33,351 nt of DNA. Origin: Actinomycetes bacterium. GTDB taxonomy: Bacteria > Actinomycetota > Acidimicrobiia > Acidimicrobiales > JAAEMS01. The position numbers and the translations under genes were made by a program. The DNA is taken from NCBI GenBank assembly GCA_024225275.1, contig JAAEMS010000368.1:1-33351 (forward strand), read 5' to 3'. The notes under the pieces were generated by a model. The model did not search any database and was not told the origin of the DNA. It saw nothing but the letters and a program-made list of their open reading frames with translations. Shown here one piece after another: positions 1 to 8,726 of this stretch (positions within the stretch are counted from its first letter, which is position 1; the number at the start of each line of letters is the position of its first letter).

Positions 1-273
1 CCCTACTCTACCGGCCCCACAACACCGCCCGGCCGTGGAAGACTCCGTGGCCATTGCTCACCCCTCCGACTCCTGGGCGCCGTTCTGGTCGGCCTGGGTT
101 TGTCGATCGGGAGCCTTTCGCTCATGGGTGCGGCTCCGGCCGGGACCCACGGTGAGCAGACCGAAGACCACGATCCGGCTCCGCTGTCACCGGGGAGGTC
201 TGCACATCGCCCGCCACGCACGGCGGTCGCGGGCAGTCCTCGAAGCAGCCGAAGCAGCATCAGCCACCGATGA
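1..273 (+). CDS. Possible C-terminal end of an unknown membrane or secreted protein (partial)
   Basis: Frame 1 is open from the left edge to a TGA at 271-273, so any gene here begins outside the window. The 90 residues include one hydrophobic stretch (about residues 23-46, containing LLGAVLVGLGLSIGSLSL) that ends in a small-residue AAPAG sequence. After it comes a charged, Pro/Ser/Arg-rich tail. This could be a signal peptide or a single membrane span. Third positions are moderately GC-rich, which favours this frame over the overlapping one at 35-304, but the evidence is weak. I recognise no family. Positions 274-387 hold no clear gene or promoter. Confidence 0.3.
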   Translation, partial: PYSTGPTTPPGRGRLRGHCSPLRLLGAVLVGLGLSIGSLSLMGAAPAGTHGEQTEDHDPAPLSPGRSAHRPPRTAVAGSPRSSRSSISHR

Positions 274-387
274 CGCCGATTCGGGCCCGAGAACCGCTCA
301 ATAGCGGCATTCACACCCACACGGGCCATCAGGCCCATAGGCCCTCACGAGGCTTTATTGACTACCTAGGGTGCCGATGGGCGGGCA

Positions 388-1551
388 ATGTCCGAACTCG
401 GCTGGCTCGAACCACTTTTGTGGGTCGGGGCCGGAGCTGGTGTAGGTGCCGCCGTACTCATAGGGGTTCGGGCGCTCGTACTACATCGACTTCGAGCTTC
501 CCGTCTGCGTCAGCAGGCGCGCACCTGGGAACGGGTGATGGAAGCGGCCGATGCCCTCGCCGACCCGATGCTTCGACCCCCAGCCGGCCGCGAACTGCTT
601 CGTCTCCTGAACTCCTCGAACAGTCGCACCATCTCGCTGGAGGCGATTGTCACCATTGTCCGCACCCGACCAGAATCCCGCCTGGTCCTCCGCCAGATCG
701 TCGCCGAATCCCGTGTGCCCACCTGGCTCACGGCCGAACTGTCCGCTCGGGAGCACGATCGCCGAACGGCCTCACTCGAGCTGATAGCCGTACTCGAACT
801 TCCGGGCCTCGGCTCCATGGTTGCCTCCCTCATCAATGATGAGGAGGAGTCGGTGCGGGCCGCGGCAGGGCGCTGCCTGGCCCGCATCGATGCGGCGAAC
901 GCCGTCGGCGTACTGATCGGGCGGCTCGAGAGCGGCGACCGTTGGGCCAGCGAACCCCTCTCGACCGCGCTTGCGGGCATGGGCGACGCAATCGACCTCG
1001 ATCACGAGCGCATGAGCCGGCTGGCGCCGCGGGCCGCCTCGACCGCCTCCCAGATCGACTCGGCGGCCGGCGGAGCAAGCCTCGATGCTGCCGCCCGACG
1101 AACTGTGGCCCGCCTCGTCCCCATGTTGGCCAGCCCAGAGCCGGAACTGCGGATAGCCACGCTGACCGCGTTGGGCGACCTCCAGCACCCGATGGCAGCC
1201 ATGGCCCTGGCCGCAGCAATCGGCTCCGGGGACCGGGTCACCAGGTTCGCAGCCGGGATCCGACTCACGGAGACCCCGACGGGCGTGACCCTGTTGCGCG
1301 ACCTCGCTCGGCGTGACCACGGGCCGGCGGGAGACACCGCCCGAGTAGTGCTGTGGGGCACGACCGAGACGGAGCTGCCCCTACCGGGAAGCCTTGACCA
1401 CGGCGGCCCCCGTGGCGCTGACCCGGAGATGGTGGTCGATGCCGGACACCGGGCCACCGACACCCCCGGGGCCTCGTGGAACCGCCGCTGGCCCCCTGAG
1501 ACGTGGAGCCACCATTCCGCTGAGGCCGAACCAACGGTGGAGTCGGTATGA
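388..1551 (+). CDS. Membrane-anchored HEAT-repeat protein of exopolysaccharide-type operon
   Basis: This 387-residue protein has one N-terminal membrane span (about residues 9-32, Gly/Ala/Val/Leu-rich). A basic linker follows, then an alpha-helical solenoid. HEAT-like repeats are visible around residues 125-185 (pattern PGLGSMVASLINDEEESVRAAAGRCLARI, shortened here as SVRAAAGRCLARI) and again around 245-300 (ELRIATLTALGDL). The C-terminal 80 residues are low in complexity and probably disordered. HEAT solenoids are usually protein-protein scaffolds, so a cytoplasmic adaptor for the glycosyltransferase next door is a reasonable inference. The stop codon overlaps the glycosyltransferase start as ATGA (1548-1551), which implies translational coupling. 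No specific family is recognised beyond the repeats. Confidence 0.75.
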   Translation: MSELGWLEPLLWVGAGAGVGAAVLIGVRALVLHRLRASRLRQQARTWERVMEAADALADPMLRPPAGRELLRLLNSSNSRTISLEAIVTIVRTRPESRLVLRQIVAESRVPTWLTAELSAREHDRRTASLELIAVLELPGLGSMVASLINDEEESVRAAAGRCLARIDAANAVGVLIGRLESGDRWASEPLSTALAGMGDAIDLDHERMSRLAPRAASTASQIDSAAGGASLDAAARRTVARLVPMLASPEPELRIATLTALGDLQHPMAAMALAAAIGSGDRVTRFAAGIRLTETPTGVTLLRDLARRDHGPAGDTARVVLWGTTETELPLPGSLDHGGPRGADPEMVVDAGHRATDTPGASWNRRWPPETWSHHSAEAEPTVESV

Positions 1552-2948
1552 CGGTCGCCGTGTGGTTGATGTACGGCGCGCTCGTATTCACGATCGTCCA
1601 CTACCTGGCGGTCCTGACCTACGGCGTATTGTCACGCCGACTCATCGCCCGCGCCCGACCTTCTACCCGACCCACTGCCCGCACCGCAGTCGAGGAGGCC
1701 GGGCCGGCCGCCGGTGTGACCGTGATCATGCCCGCCTACAACGAGGAAGCCGTGATCGTGGACACGGTCACCGGCGTCCTGGGCCAGGACCACCCATGGG
1801 TCGAGGTCATCGTCGTCAACGACGGATCCAAGGACCAGACAGTCAGCCGCCTGGTCGAACACTTCGGTATGGAGCCTGCGCCCTATCACCTCGACGCGGA
1901 CGCGATCCCCACCGAGCAGATCCATGCCGTCTACCGATCGGTGAACGAACCGCGGCTGGTGGTCGTCGACAAGGCGGGGGCGGGGGCGAAAGCTGACAAC
2001 TCGAACGTCGGAACCAACCTGGCCCGGTATCCGTGGGTCGTGTGCATGGACGCCGACGAGCTACTCAACGCCGATGTCCTGAGGCTGTGCATGACCGAGG
2101 CGCTCAGAACACCCGGCAATGTGATCGCCGTGGGCACTTCTCTACTCCCGTCGAACGGCTGTGCCATCGACGGACCCGAGATCGTTGACGTGTCAGTACC
2201 TCGCAACTACTGGGTGGGTGGCCAGTTGGTCGAGTATCTCTTCGCATTCCTCGTCTCGAGACCGGGGATGGCCCACCTCGAAGCTCTTCCGATCGTGTCC
2301 GGCGGCTTCGGCCTCTTCAAGCGAGAAGCGGTACTCGAGGTCGGAGGTTGGCGCCACCCCCACTTGGGCGAGGACATGGACCTTTGCATGAGGCTCCATC
2401 GCCATTTCGCGGAATCGGGCACGCCCTACCAGATCATCCAGGTCCCGGAAGCAATCGTCTGGACCGAGTTCCCCTCCAATCGCGAGATCCTGACCCGGCA
2501 GCGGGTCCGTTGGCATCGCGGCCTTCGAGCAATCGTCGGGGAGTACCGCAGCGTCGCCTTCAATCCCCGTTACGGCCGATTCGGAATGGTGGCGATGCCC
2601 ACCATCTACCTGTTCGAATGGTGGGGCTCACTCATCGAGGCAGCCGGCTACTGCCTACTGGCTCTTCTGGCCGTCACCGGAAGCGTGAACTGGTCGGCCG
2701 CAGCCGCCCTGTTCCTTGTCGTCCAGTTGGCCGGAATGGCCTCGAGCCTGGGTGCGGTATCCACCCAGATCTCGGTGCTCGGCGCCTTCCAACACCCCGC
2801 TGACATCCGGCGCCTGCTGTTCTACGCCGTCATCTTCAACTGGGGCTACCGGCAGCTCACGGTGTGGTGGCGGATCAAGTCATTGAAAGCAGGCGACCAG
2901 TCCTGGGGCGAGATGCCCCGCCAAGGCTTCCAGGCAGTGGCCAGATGA
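1548..2948 (+). CDS. Processive family-2 glycosyltransferase (cellulose/PNAG/hyaluronan synthase type)
   Basis: This 466-residue inner-membrane GT2 enzyme probably polymerises a nucleotide sugar and passes the chain across the membrane. An N-terminal span lies at about residues 5-28. The GT-A domain carries the full set of processive-synthase motifs: MPAYNEE (61-67), NDGS (91-94), the metal-binding DAD (168-170), GED (274-276, the catalytic-base motif) and QRVRW (318-322, the QxxRW signature). Three or more C-terminal spans follow between about 350 and 435. No PilZ domain is present, so direct c-di-GMP control as in BcsA is not indicated. The gene overlaps both neighbours by 4 bp. The downstream partner resembles BcsB, which favours a secreted beta-linked polysaccharide, but the sugar cannot be read from the sequence. 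Confidence 0.9.
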   Translation: MTVAVWLMYGALVFTIVHYLAVLTYGVLSRRLIARARPSTRPTARTAVEEAGPAAGVTVIMPAYNEEAVIVDTVTGVLGQDHPWVEVIVVNDGSKDQTVSRLVEHFGMEPAPYHLDADAIPTEQIHAVYRSVNEPRLVVVDKAGAGAKADNSNVGTNLARYPWVVCMDADELLNADVLRLCMTEALRTPGNVIAVGTSLLPSNGCAIDGPEIVDVSVPRNYWVGGQLVEYLFAFLVSRPGMAHLEALPIVSGGFGLFKREAVLEVGGWRHPHLGEDMDLCMRLHRHFAESGTPYQIIQVPEAIVWTEFPSNREILTRQRVRWHRGLRAIVGEYRSVAFNPRYGRFGMVAMPTIYLFEWWGSLIEAAGYCLLALLAVTGSVNWSAAAALFLVVQLAGMASSLGAVSTQISVLGAFQHPADIRRLLFYAVIFNWGYRQLTVWWRIKSLKAGDQSWGEMPRQGFQAVAR

Positions 2949-4813
2949 ATCAGGGACGACCCTCAACCGCGGTAAGGATGGCCGCGCTCGCCCTGTCGAT
3001 CACGACCCTGCTGGGCGCATCGGTGGACGGAGCCTTGGCCCAGGACACGCCGACGACCGAGGGGTCGGTCACAGAAGGTGTCTGGCAGCTCGACTACACC
3101 TCGCTCGGATACGGCACGGTGCACCAGCCGACGCTGGCCGACGACCTCATCGAGCTCGAGGTTCCCCAGATCGACGGGCTCCAGCCCACCCGTTTCAGCG
3201 GGAGTCTGACGGCGGCATCGACCAAGAGCGCGGCCCACGTGACCGTGTACGTCGACGGGGAACCGATCGAGGAGCTGACGCTCGAGGCCGGCCAGACCAT
3301 CGTGCTCGATGTGGATCTGCCCGGCACCGCCAGCTCGATCGGCATCGCTGGTCGATTGAGTGATTCATCCCAGCTCGAATGTCAGGTGGGCACGACCACC
3401 ATGGAGCTTCGTGACCCTCACCTCACCTATTCGGGGATTCCCCTCTCGCCCACTGGCCCCGAGGACTTCCTTCCCCCGGCCTTGACCAAGCTCACCATCG
3501 CAATAGAAGGCCGCGATCCGCTGACAGACCAGGCCGTCCTGGATCTGACGACCGAACTGGCGCGCCGGTATGCCGATTCGTTCGTGATCGATGTCGTCGC
3601 GGTCAGCCCCGGTCAGATCCTCGATCCACCCGCTCACCCCTTCGAACGCACGGTCCGCATCACCCCCAGCGGGCAAGGAGCGGAGATGGTGTCCGGATCA
3701 GCCTTCTCGTCCCTCACCATCTCCAACAGCCGGCCAGCCGGCGCGGCGATGATCGTCGCGACCCCCCCACCGCGCATCGGTCCAGACGACAACGGCCTCC
3801 TCCTGCTGTTCCCCCACCTGGCTCGCACCACCACAGCCGAGGGGCCAGGCCACGCCAGTCTCCCGATCGTCATCAGCCAGCCAACTCTCGGCGGGCCGCA
3901 CGGTGACCTCGTGGCCCGGGTCGGCGGGCGGATCACACCCCTCAGCGGTGGGCTCCCCGATTCGGTGACGATCTCGATGTGGGCGGACCATCGCCTCCTG
4001 GCCACGACCGAGATCGGTGAATCGGGTCGGTTCGACCTCGAGGAGGAGATCGACAACGAGCTGCTCGGACGAGAAACCGTCCTCACCATCTCCGCCGATG
4101 CCTCGAAGGCGACCGACGACCGGTGCACCGACGGGCAACCACTCCGGCTCGAACTGGACCAAGGGTCCTGGATCCGTGCGGACCCCGGACAACACCTCCT
4201 CCCGGGGTTCTCACGGTTCCCTCAGGGCCTGATACCCGACCACCAGGTCTTCATCGGATCAACCGTTGACGATCTCGAGGCGGCAGCCGGCATGGAGGCG
4301 CTCCTCCAACGGATGAGCGTGAATCCGCTGGTCCCTCGTACCGCGCAGAACGGGGACGATCCGCAGGGGGCCTCTCTCATCGTCGGTTCCTTGGACGATC
4401 AGTTGGCAGGAGAGGGCATCAGCGCCGCCAGCGAGAAGGTCGTCGGAGCCTTCGACATCACCACCTCTCGGCCTTCGGCTGTTCTCCACACCACAACGGT
4501 CGGAACCGGCGACGCTCTGGTTCTGCTGTCCCTCGAGCGGGGCGCCCAGGCCCGACTCGTGGCCTTGGTGCGCGAGTCGGGGTTCGTTGCCCTACAAGGC
4601 TCCGCGGTAGGCCTATTCGATGAGACGCTGGTGCCGGGCCAGGTGGCTCCGATCGACTCGCCGCCCCTGTTGCCAGGGCTGGGCCCCGATGGTGTCGCCG
4701 GCTTGTCGCCCTCCACCACCGGGCAGCTCTTCATGTACGGACTGCTGGGTGCTGCCGCGGTCATGGGGTTGGCAGTGGCGCTGGGCCCCATCCGCCAGCT
4801 CATGAAGCGCTGA
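2945..4813 (+). CDS. BcsB-like secreted, tail-anchored exopolysaccharide synthase subunit
   Basis: The 622-residue protein starts at the ATG inside the ATGA overlap with the glycosyltransferase. A start 81 bases upstream in frame is rejected because it would bury the signal peptide. Residues 1-32 form a signal peptide ending ALAQ. A long extracytoplasmic beta-rich region follows, with a jelly-roll-like segment (about 60-170), an alpha/beta segment beginning LTKLTIAIEGRDPL (about 185-235) and a second beta segment. The protein ends in one membrane helix (about 592-612) and a short basic tail. This layout matches cellulose synthase subunit BcsB: extracytoplasmic carbohydrate-binding and flavodoxin-like modules plus a C-terminal membrane anchor that packs on the synthase. 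Similarity is by architecture and weak motif, so BcsB-like is an inference; operon context supports it strongly. Confidence 0.65.
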   Translation: MNQGRPSTAVRMAALALSITTLLGASVDGALAQDTPTTEGSVTEGVWQLDYTSLGYGTVHQPTLADDLIELEVPQIDGLQPTRFSGSLTAASTKSAAHVTVYVDGEPIEELTLEAGQTIVLDVDLPGTASSIGIAGRLSDSSQLECQVGTTTMELRDPHLTYSGIPLSPTGPEDFLPPALTKLTIAIEGRDPLTDQAVLDLTTELARRYADSFVIDVVAVSPGQILDPPAHPFERTVRITPSGQGAEMVSGSAFSSLTISNSRPAGAAMIVATPPPRIGPDDNGLLLLFPHLARTTTAEGPGHASLPIVISQPTLGGPHGDLVARVGGRITPLSGGLPDSVTISMWADHRLLATTEIGESGRFDLEEEIDNELLGRETVLTISADASKATDDRCTDGQPLRLELDQGSWIRADPGQHLLPGFSRFPQGLIPDHQVFIGSTVDDLEAAAGMEALLQRMSVNPLVPRTAQNGDDPQGASLIVGSLDDQLAGEGISAASEKVVGAFDITTSRPSAVLHTTTVGTGDALVLLSLERGAQARLVALVRESGFVALQGSAVGLFDETLVPGQVAPIDSPPLLPGLGPDGVAGLSPSTTGQLFMYGLLGAAAVMGLAVALGPIRQLMKR

Positions 4814-4817
4814 GGGG

Positions 4818-4839
4818 CGACACCACCGTTCAGGTGTCG
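4818..4839. terminator. Candidate bidirectional terminator hairpin between convergent genes
   Basis: A perfect 7-bp inverted repeat (CGACACC at 4818-4824, GGTGTCG at 4833-4839) encloses an 8-nt loop. It spans the 16-bp gap between the end of the BcsB-like gene and the last codons of convergent ftsY. There is no U-tract on either strand, as is common for hairpins in high-GC actinobacteria, so terminator function is inferred from placement only. Confidence 0.4.
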
Positions 4840-5927
4840 AACAGGGCGTCGACGAACTCGTCGGGTTCGAAGTCAACCAGGTCGTCGGCGGACTCGCCGA
4901 GGCCGACCAACTTCACCGGAATACCGAGCTCACTCTCGATGGCCAGCACGATGCCCCCCTTGGCGGATCCGTCGAGCTTGGTGAGTACGACGCCGGTGAC
5001 ATCGACGGCTTCGGTGAACTGCTGGGCCTGGACCAGCCCGTTCTGACCAGTGGTGGCATCGAGAACGAGCAGAACCTCGGTGACGTCGCCGGGATCCTTG
5101 TCGGCGACCCGCCGTACCTTCGACAGCTCCTCCATCAGGTTGGTCTTGGTGTGGAGGCGGCCGGCGGTGTCGGCCAGGACGATGGGGATCTCACGAGCAG
5201 AGGCCGCCTGCACGCCATCGAAGATGACCGAGCTGGGGTCCCCGCCTTCGGCCCCTCGCACAAGCTCCGCGCCGCATCGCTCAGCCCAGGTCTCGAGCTG
5301 TTCGGCCGCCGCAGCCCGGAAGGTGTCGCCGGCCGCCATCAGCACCTCCTGACCATCGTCGGTGAGGCGGCGGCCGACCTTGCCGATGGTGGTGGTCTTG
5401 CCCACCCCGTTGACTCCAACGAACAGCCAGACATTGGTGGTGTCGGGCTGGAGGCTGAGGGAGCGATCGGCACCCCCCAGACGGTCCTTGAGCCGGGCCT
5501 TGAGCACCTCGAGGAGCTCAGCGGCGTCGGTGCTCCCCCGGCGGTCGAGCTCGGCTCTCACCTCGTCGAGCAACTCGGTGGTGGTGCCCACTCCGACGTC
5601 GGCCCGGATGAGAGCCTCCTCGAGCTCTTCCCAGGTTTCGCGGTCGACCCCACGGGAGAGCACCGAGCCGACATAGTCGCCGAGGAGGCTGCGAGCCTTG
5701 CCGAGCCGGTCACGGAAGCTGGGGGTGATGTGCTCCTCGGCGACATCGACCGGTGGCGCTTCGAGGTCAACCGCGGAATCGGTGGGCGGGGCCTCGACGT
5801 CGAGGGTGGGGGCCGACGACTCGGGGCGGGCGAGCCCGGCGGCGCGGCGACGGGTGACGACGTAGTAGGTACCGGCCGACACCACCGCCACGGCCAGGAC
5901 GATGAGAATGATCACGAGTGCAGACAT
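4830..5927 (-). CDS. ftsY: Signal recognition particle receptor FtsY
   Basis: FtsY is the membrane-side SRP receptor GTPase that docks Ffh-ribosome complexes at SecYEG for co-translational insertion. The 365-residue protein has an N-terminal membrane helix (residues 4-24), as in other actinobacterial FtsY proteins, then an acidic linker (35-66) and the N domain (about 68-150). The G domain holds P-loop GVNGVGKTTT (171-180), DTFRAAA (201-207), DTAGR (253-257) and TKLDGSAKGG (316-325). All GTP-binding motifs are intact. In most actinobacteria ftsY follows smc directly. Here it lies about 9 kb away, downstream of the protease gene (70-bp gap), and may be read with it. Confidence 0.97.
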   Translation of the reverse strand: MSALVIILIVLAVAVVSAGTYYVVTRRRAAGLARPESSAPTLDVEAPPTDSAVDLEAPPVDVAEEHITPSFRDRLGKARSLLGDYVGSVLSRGVDRETWEELEEALIRADVGVGTTTELLDEVRAELDRRGSTDAAELLEVLKARLKDRLGGADRSLSLQPDTTNVWLFVGVNGVGKTTTIGKVGRRLTDDGQEVLMAAGDTFRAAAAEQLETWAERCGAELVRGAEGGDPSSVIFDGVQAASAREIPIVLADTAGRLHTKTNLMEELSKVRRVADKDPGDVTEVLLVLDATTGQNGLVQAQQFTEAVDVTGVVLTKLDGSAKGGIVLAIESELGIPVKLVGLGESADDLVDFEPDEFVDALFDT

Positions 5928-5997
5928 GCCGTTCGAAGCCTACCGAGCACGCCGTGGGGCCCGGCCGATGCCTCCCACCCCGTCCTGGGGAGGCGCA

Positions 5998-7461
5998 TCA
6001 GCCGTCGGCGGCTCCGAGCACTACTCCGATGGTCAGTTCCTGGCCGTCCCGATCGATGGTCAGGTCGACTTCCATCCCTGGTCGTTCGCCCCTCACCAGA
6101 GCGGCCAGGTCGGTCATGTCACCCACCGCCCGGTCGTCGATGGCAATCACCCGGTCGCCAACCTCGAGCCCAGAGGCGGAAGCGGGAGCCCCGGCCACCA
6201 GCTCGGTGATCAACGCTCCGGACTCACCGGTGCTGACATTCGTGCCACTGATACCGAGGTAGCCGGGCGCCTGGGAGTCGCCGGCCAGGATGCGCTGGGC
6301 CATGTCGTAGGCGGTGTCGATGGGCACTGCGAACCCGACCCCGGTGTTCGTACCGGAGTTGGATCGAATCGAGGTGTTGATGCCGATGACCCGGCCCTGA
6401 CGGTCGGCGAGGGCTCCACCGGAGTTGCCGGGGTTGATGGGGGCATCGGTCTGGACCATGGTCACCGGCCCGTCCCCGCTGGGGATCGACCGGCCAACGG
6501 CACTGACGATGCCGGAGGTGACCGTCTGATCGAGCCCGAAGGGACTGCCGACGGCGACCGCCAGCTGACCGACATCGAGGGGCTCATCGAGGGCGAGGGC
6601 CGCCACGGTCAGCCCCGATGGCGGGGCGATCTCGACAACCGCTATGTCGACGCGGGCATCGGAGCCCCGGACGGTGCCGGGGACCGACGACCCGTCAGAG
6701 AAGGTGACGACCACCTGGCTGGAACCGTCGACCACATGATGGTTGGTGAGGATGAGGCCGGCGGCGTCATAGATCACGCCGGACCCGACGCCGGTGTCGG
6801 TGCTGATCTGGACCACGGCAGGGGCAATGACGGCGGCCACGGCGGCCACCGGCTCGTTCGATTCGCCGGAGATGGGGGGCGCGGTGACTGCCCCCTCGCC
6901 GGTGGTCCCGGAGGAGGAAGAACCACCGGCGAGTGGGAGCTCATTGGCGGGAGAGCCGCTGGAGGAAGTGTCGGCCTCGACCGCAGGTGACGTCGCATCG
7001 GCGGTGACCGTCTGGGTGCCGTCGGTGGTCCGACCCAACACGAATCCGCCGGCCACGAGGGCACCCCCGGCCAAGAACGCGGCCGCGTGCCGCCAACCCC
7101 AGGACCGGGAGGGCGCACCGGCCGGAGGGGTTGACGACACACCGCCGCTGGGCCCCACCGGGTTGGAGGGCAGAACCGGTGGGGCGCTCGGTCGGGCCGC
7201 CGAGGCGGTGCCGACGGAGGGCGGGGTGGCGGGTGGTCGGGTCGACGCTGACGGGGGGCCCAGCGCCGACCCGAGACTTGCGTTCCCGCCGGCCGGGGAG
7301 GGGCGCAACCCGACCCCGACAGGAGCAGTTGTGGGAGCCGAGGCGGCTTCTCCCCCGACCGACGGGAACGAAACAGGAGGACCGGTCGGGGCCACACCGG
7401 AGCCGGAACGTCGCGGGTCAGCGGGTTCCGGACCGGTGGTTGGGGGCTTCGACTCGTCCAT
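5998..7461 (-). CDS. Membrane-anchored HtrA/DegP-type serine protease with PDZ domain
   Basis: This 487-residue envelope-stress protease degrades or refolds misfolded extracytoplasmic proteins. A cytoplasmic, Pro/Ser/Gly-rich N-terminus of about 120 residues precedes one membrane span (about 124-144) and a flexible linker. The trypsin-like domain has the complete triad: His242 in TNHHVVDG, Asp272 in ARVDIAVV and Ser347 in NPGNSGGAL. A C-terminal PDZ domain occupies about 395-485 (YLGIS, GLEVGDRVIAID). The start at 7461 was chosen because extension upstream would run antisense-like into the kinase gene in another frame. It follows the response regulator and kinase genes on the same strand, the order of mycobacterial mprA-mprB-pepD. 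By analogy it is probably under that system's control. Confidence 0.93.
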   Translation of the reverse strand: MDESKPPTTGPEPADPRRSGSGVAPTGPPVSFPSVGGEAASAPTTAPVGVGLRPSPAGGNASLGSALGPPSASTRPPATPPSVGTASAARPSAPPVLPSNPVGPSGGVSSTPPAGAPSRSWGWRHAAAFLAGGALVAGGFVLGRTTDGTQTVTADATSPAVEADTSSSGSPANELPLAGGSSSSGTTGEGAVTAPPISGESNEPVAAVAAVIAPAVVQISTDTGVGSGVIYDAAGLILTNHHVVDGSSQVVVTFSDGSSVPGTVRGSDARVDIAVVEIAPPSGLTVAALALDEPLDVGQLAVAVGSPFGLDQTVTSGIVSAVGRSIPSGDGPVTMVQTDAPINPGNSGGALADRQGRVIGINTSIRSNSGTNTGVGFAVPIDTAYDMAQRILAGDSQAPGYLGISGTNVSTGESGALITELVAGAPASASGLEVGDRVIAIDDRAVGDMTDLAALVRGERPGMEVDLTIDRDGQELTIGVVLGAADG

Positions 7462-7468
7462 GTTGGGG

Positions 7469-7474
7469 ACGATA
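7469..7474 (-). promoter_or_regulatory. Candidate -10 element for a leaderless htrA-like transcript
   Basis: On the minus strand a TATCGT hexamer (TAnnnT type) lies 7 nt before the ATG of the protease gene. That places the expected transcription start at or next to the start codon. No Shine-Dalgarno sequence is seen between them and no convincing -35 is present. Leaderless transcripts are common in actinobacteria, so this may be a private promoter within the 56-bp gap after the kinase gene. Weak evidence. Confidence 0.3.
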
Positions 7475-7517
7475 CGAAACCCGACCGAAAGTGAGCGTAA
7501 AGCCCCGAGGCGAGTAC

Positions 7518-8726
7518 TCAGCCGGGGGGAGAGGATCCGCCGTGCGGCGACAACAGCGGCAGCCAGAGGCTGAACGTCGAGCCGGAGCCTTCGTCGGACT
7601 CGAGGCCAACCCTGCCGCCATGGCCCTCGATGACCTGGCGAACGATGCTGAGCCCGAGGCCGGACTGCACCCCCGAATCCGACCCGGTCCAGAGCCGTTG
7701 GAACACCCGGTCGTGGTCCGACGGAGGGATCCCGGGACCCTCGTCGATCACCGAAACCCAGACCCAGTTGTCCTCGATGCCCGACACCACCCGCACGACG
7801 GAATCCTCCGGGGCGAGGCGCACCGCATTGCTGACCAGGTTGGCCAGGGCCTGCTGGAGCATGACCCGGTCGCCACACACCTGGACATCACCCGCGTCGC
7901 GGGCCTCGAGGGTGATGCCCCGGGCATCGGCGGTTGATCGGAACTCGGCGGCGACAGCTCGGATCAGAGCTTCCACTTCGACCGTATCGTCGCCGTACTC
8001 GGGTGACTCGAGCCGGGCATGGGTGACGAGATCGTCGATGACCCGGCTCATCCGTTCAGTCGAGCGCAGCACGACCTCGCTCGTCTCCCTCAGATCGTCG
8101 GTGTTGGCGTCCGGGTCAGCCAGGGCCACGTCGAGGTTGGTGCGCATGACGGCCAGCGGATTGCGCAGTTCGTGTGATGCCTCCTGGATGAACCGCCTCT
8201 GGTCGGTGAAGCTGGCTTCGAGCCGAGCGAGCATGGCGTCGAAGGTGTCGGCCATCTGCCGAAGCTCGTCGTCGGGTCCGTCGAGATCGATGCGCCTCGA
8301 CAAGTCGTGGCCCTGGATCTCGCGAGCAACCTTGGTGATCCGCCCGATGGGGGCCAGGGCTCGCCCCGAGATCATCCACCCCACGCCGAGCGACATCACG
8401 AAGAGGGCCCCGACCGCACCGAACGAGTAGTTGCGCAACAGGTCCAAGGCCCGCTGGTTGGCCTCGAGCTCCACGAGCTCGACCAACTCGATGCTGGTCT
8501 GTTCGCCCTTGTAGATGACGAAGCCGCCCCGGGCCGGAACGATGCGGGTGACCTCCTCGCGGTTCACGTTCGCCTCGTCCAGCTGGCTGGCGACGGCCAC
8601 ATAGATCACGGCCACCGCGAGCGAGGCCAGGCTGAACACGACCACTGACCACAGGAGGGCGATCCGGAACCGGATCGAACCCATCCACGGGGGCAGATTG
8701 GCCGCCCACCCGGTGCTGCGGTTCAC
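7518..8726 (-). CDS. MprB-like sensor histidine kinase
   Basis: This 402-residue membrane histidine kinase starts at a GTG that overlaps the regulator stop (GTGA), so the two are translationally coupled. Two membrane spans (about 20-46 and 101-120) flank a short extracytoplasmic sensor of about 55 residues. A HAMP linker follows (about 121-172), then the H-box SHELRNPL with phospho-acceptor His185, the N-box around Asn300 (NLVSNAV), the G1 box DEGPGIP (328-334) and the G2 box GLGLS (356-360). The order regulator-kinase-HtrA protease matches mprA-mprB-pepD of mycobacteria, suggesting that it senses envelope damage. The sensor domain is too short and divergent to name a ligand. Confidence 0.93.
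   Translation of the reverse strand: MNRSTGWAANLPPWMGSIRFRIALLWSVVVFSLASLAVAVIYVAVASQLDEANVNREEVTRIVPARGGFVIYKGEQTSIELVELVELEANQRALDLLRNYSFGAVGALFVMSLGVGWMISGRALAPIGRITKVAREIQGHDLSRRIDLDGPDDELRQMADTFDAMLARLEASFTDQRRFIQEASHELRNPLAVMRTNLDVALADPDANTDDLRETSEVVLRSTERMSRVIDDLVTHARLESPEYGDDTVEVEALIRAVAAEFRSTADARGITLEARDAGDVQVCGDRVMLQQALANLVSNAVRLAPEDSVVRVVSGIEDNWVWVSVIDEGPGIPPSDHDRVFQRLWTGSDSGVQSGLGLSIVRQVIEGHGGRVGLESDEGSGSTFSLWLPLLSPHGGSSPPG

Noticed and set aside
3..338. 111-codon minus-strand frame at the left edge
   Set aside because: It is Arg/Pro-rich with no motif, and a plus-strand frame with a membrane segment overlaps it; neither is certain.
5151..6990. Long plus-strand frames over ftsY and the protease gene
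   Set aside because: They are antisense to two genes with complete motifs and have low-complexity Gly/Asp-rich products.
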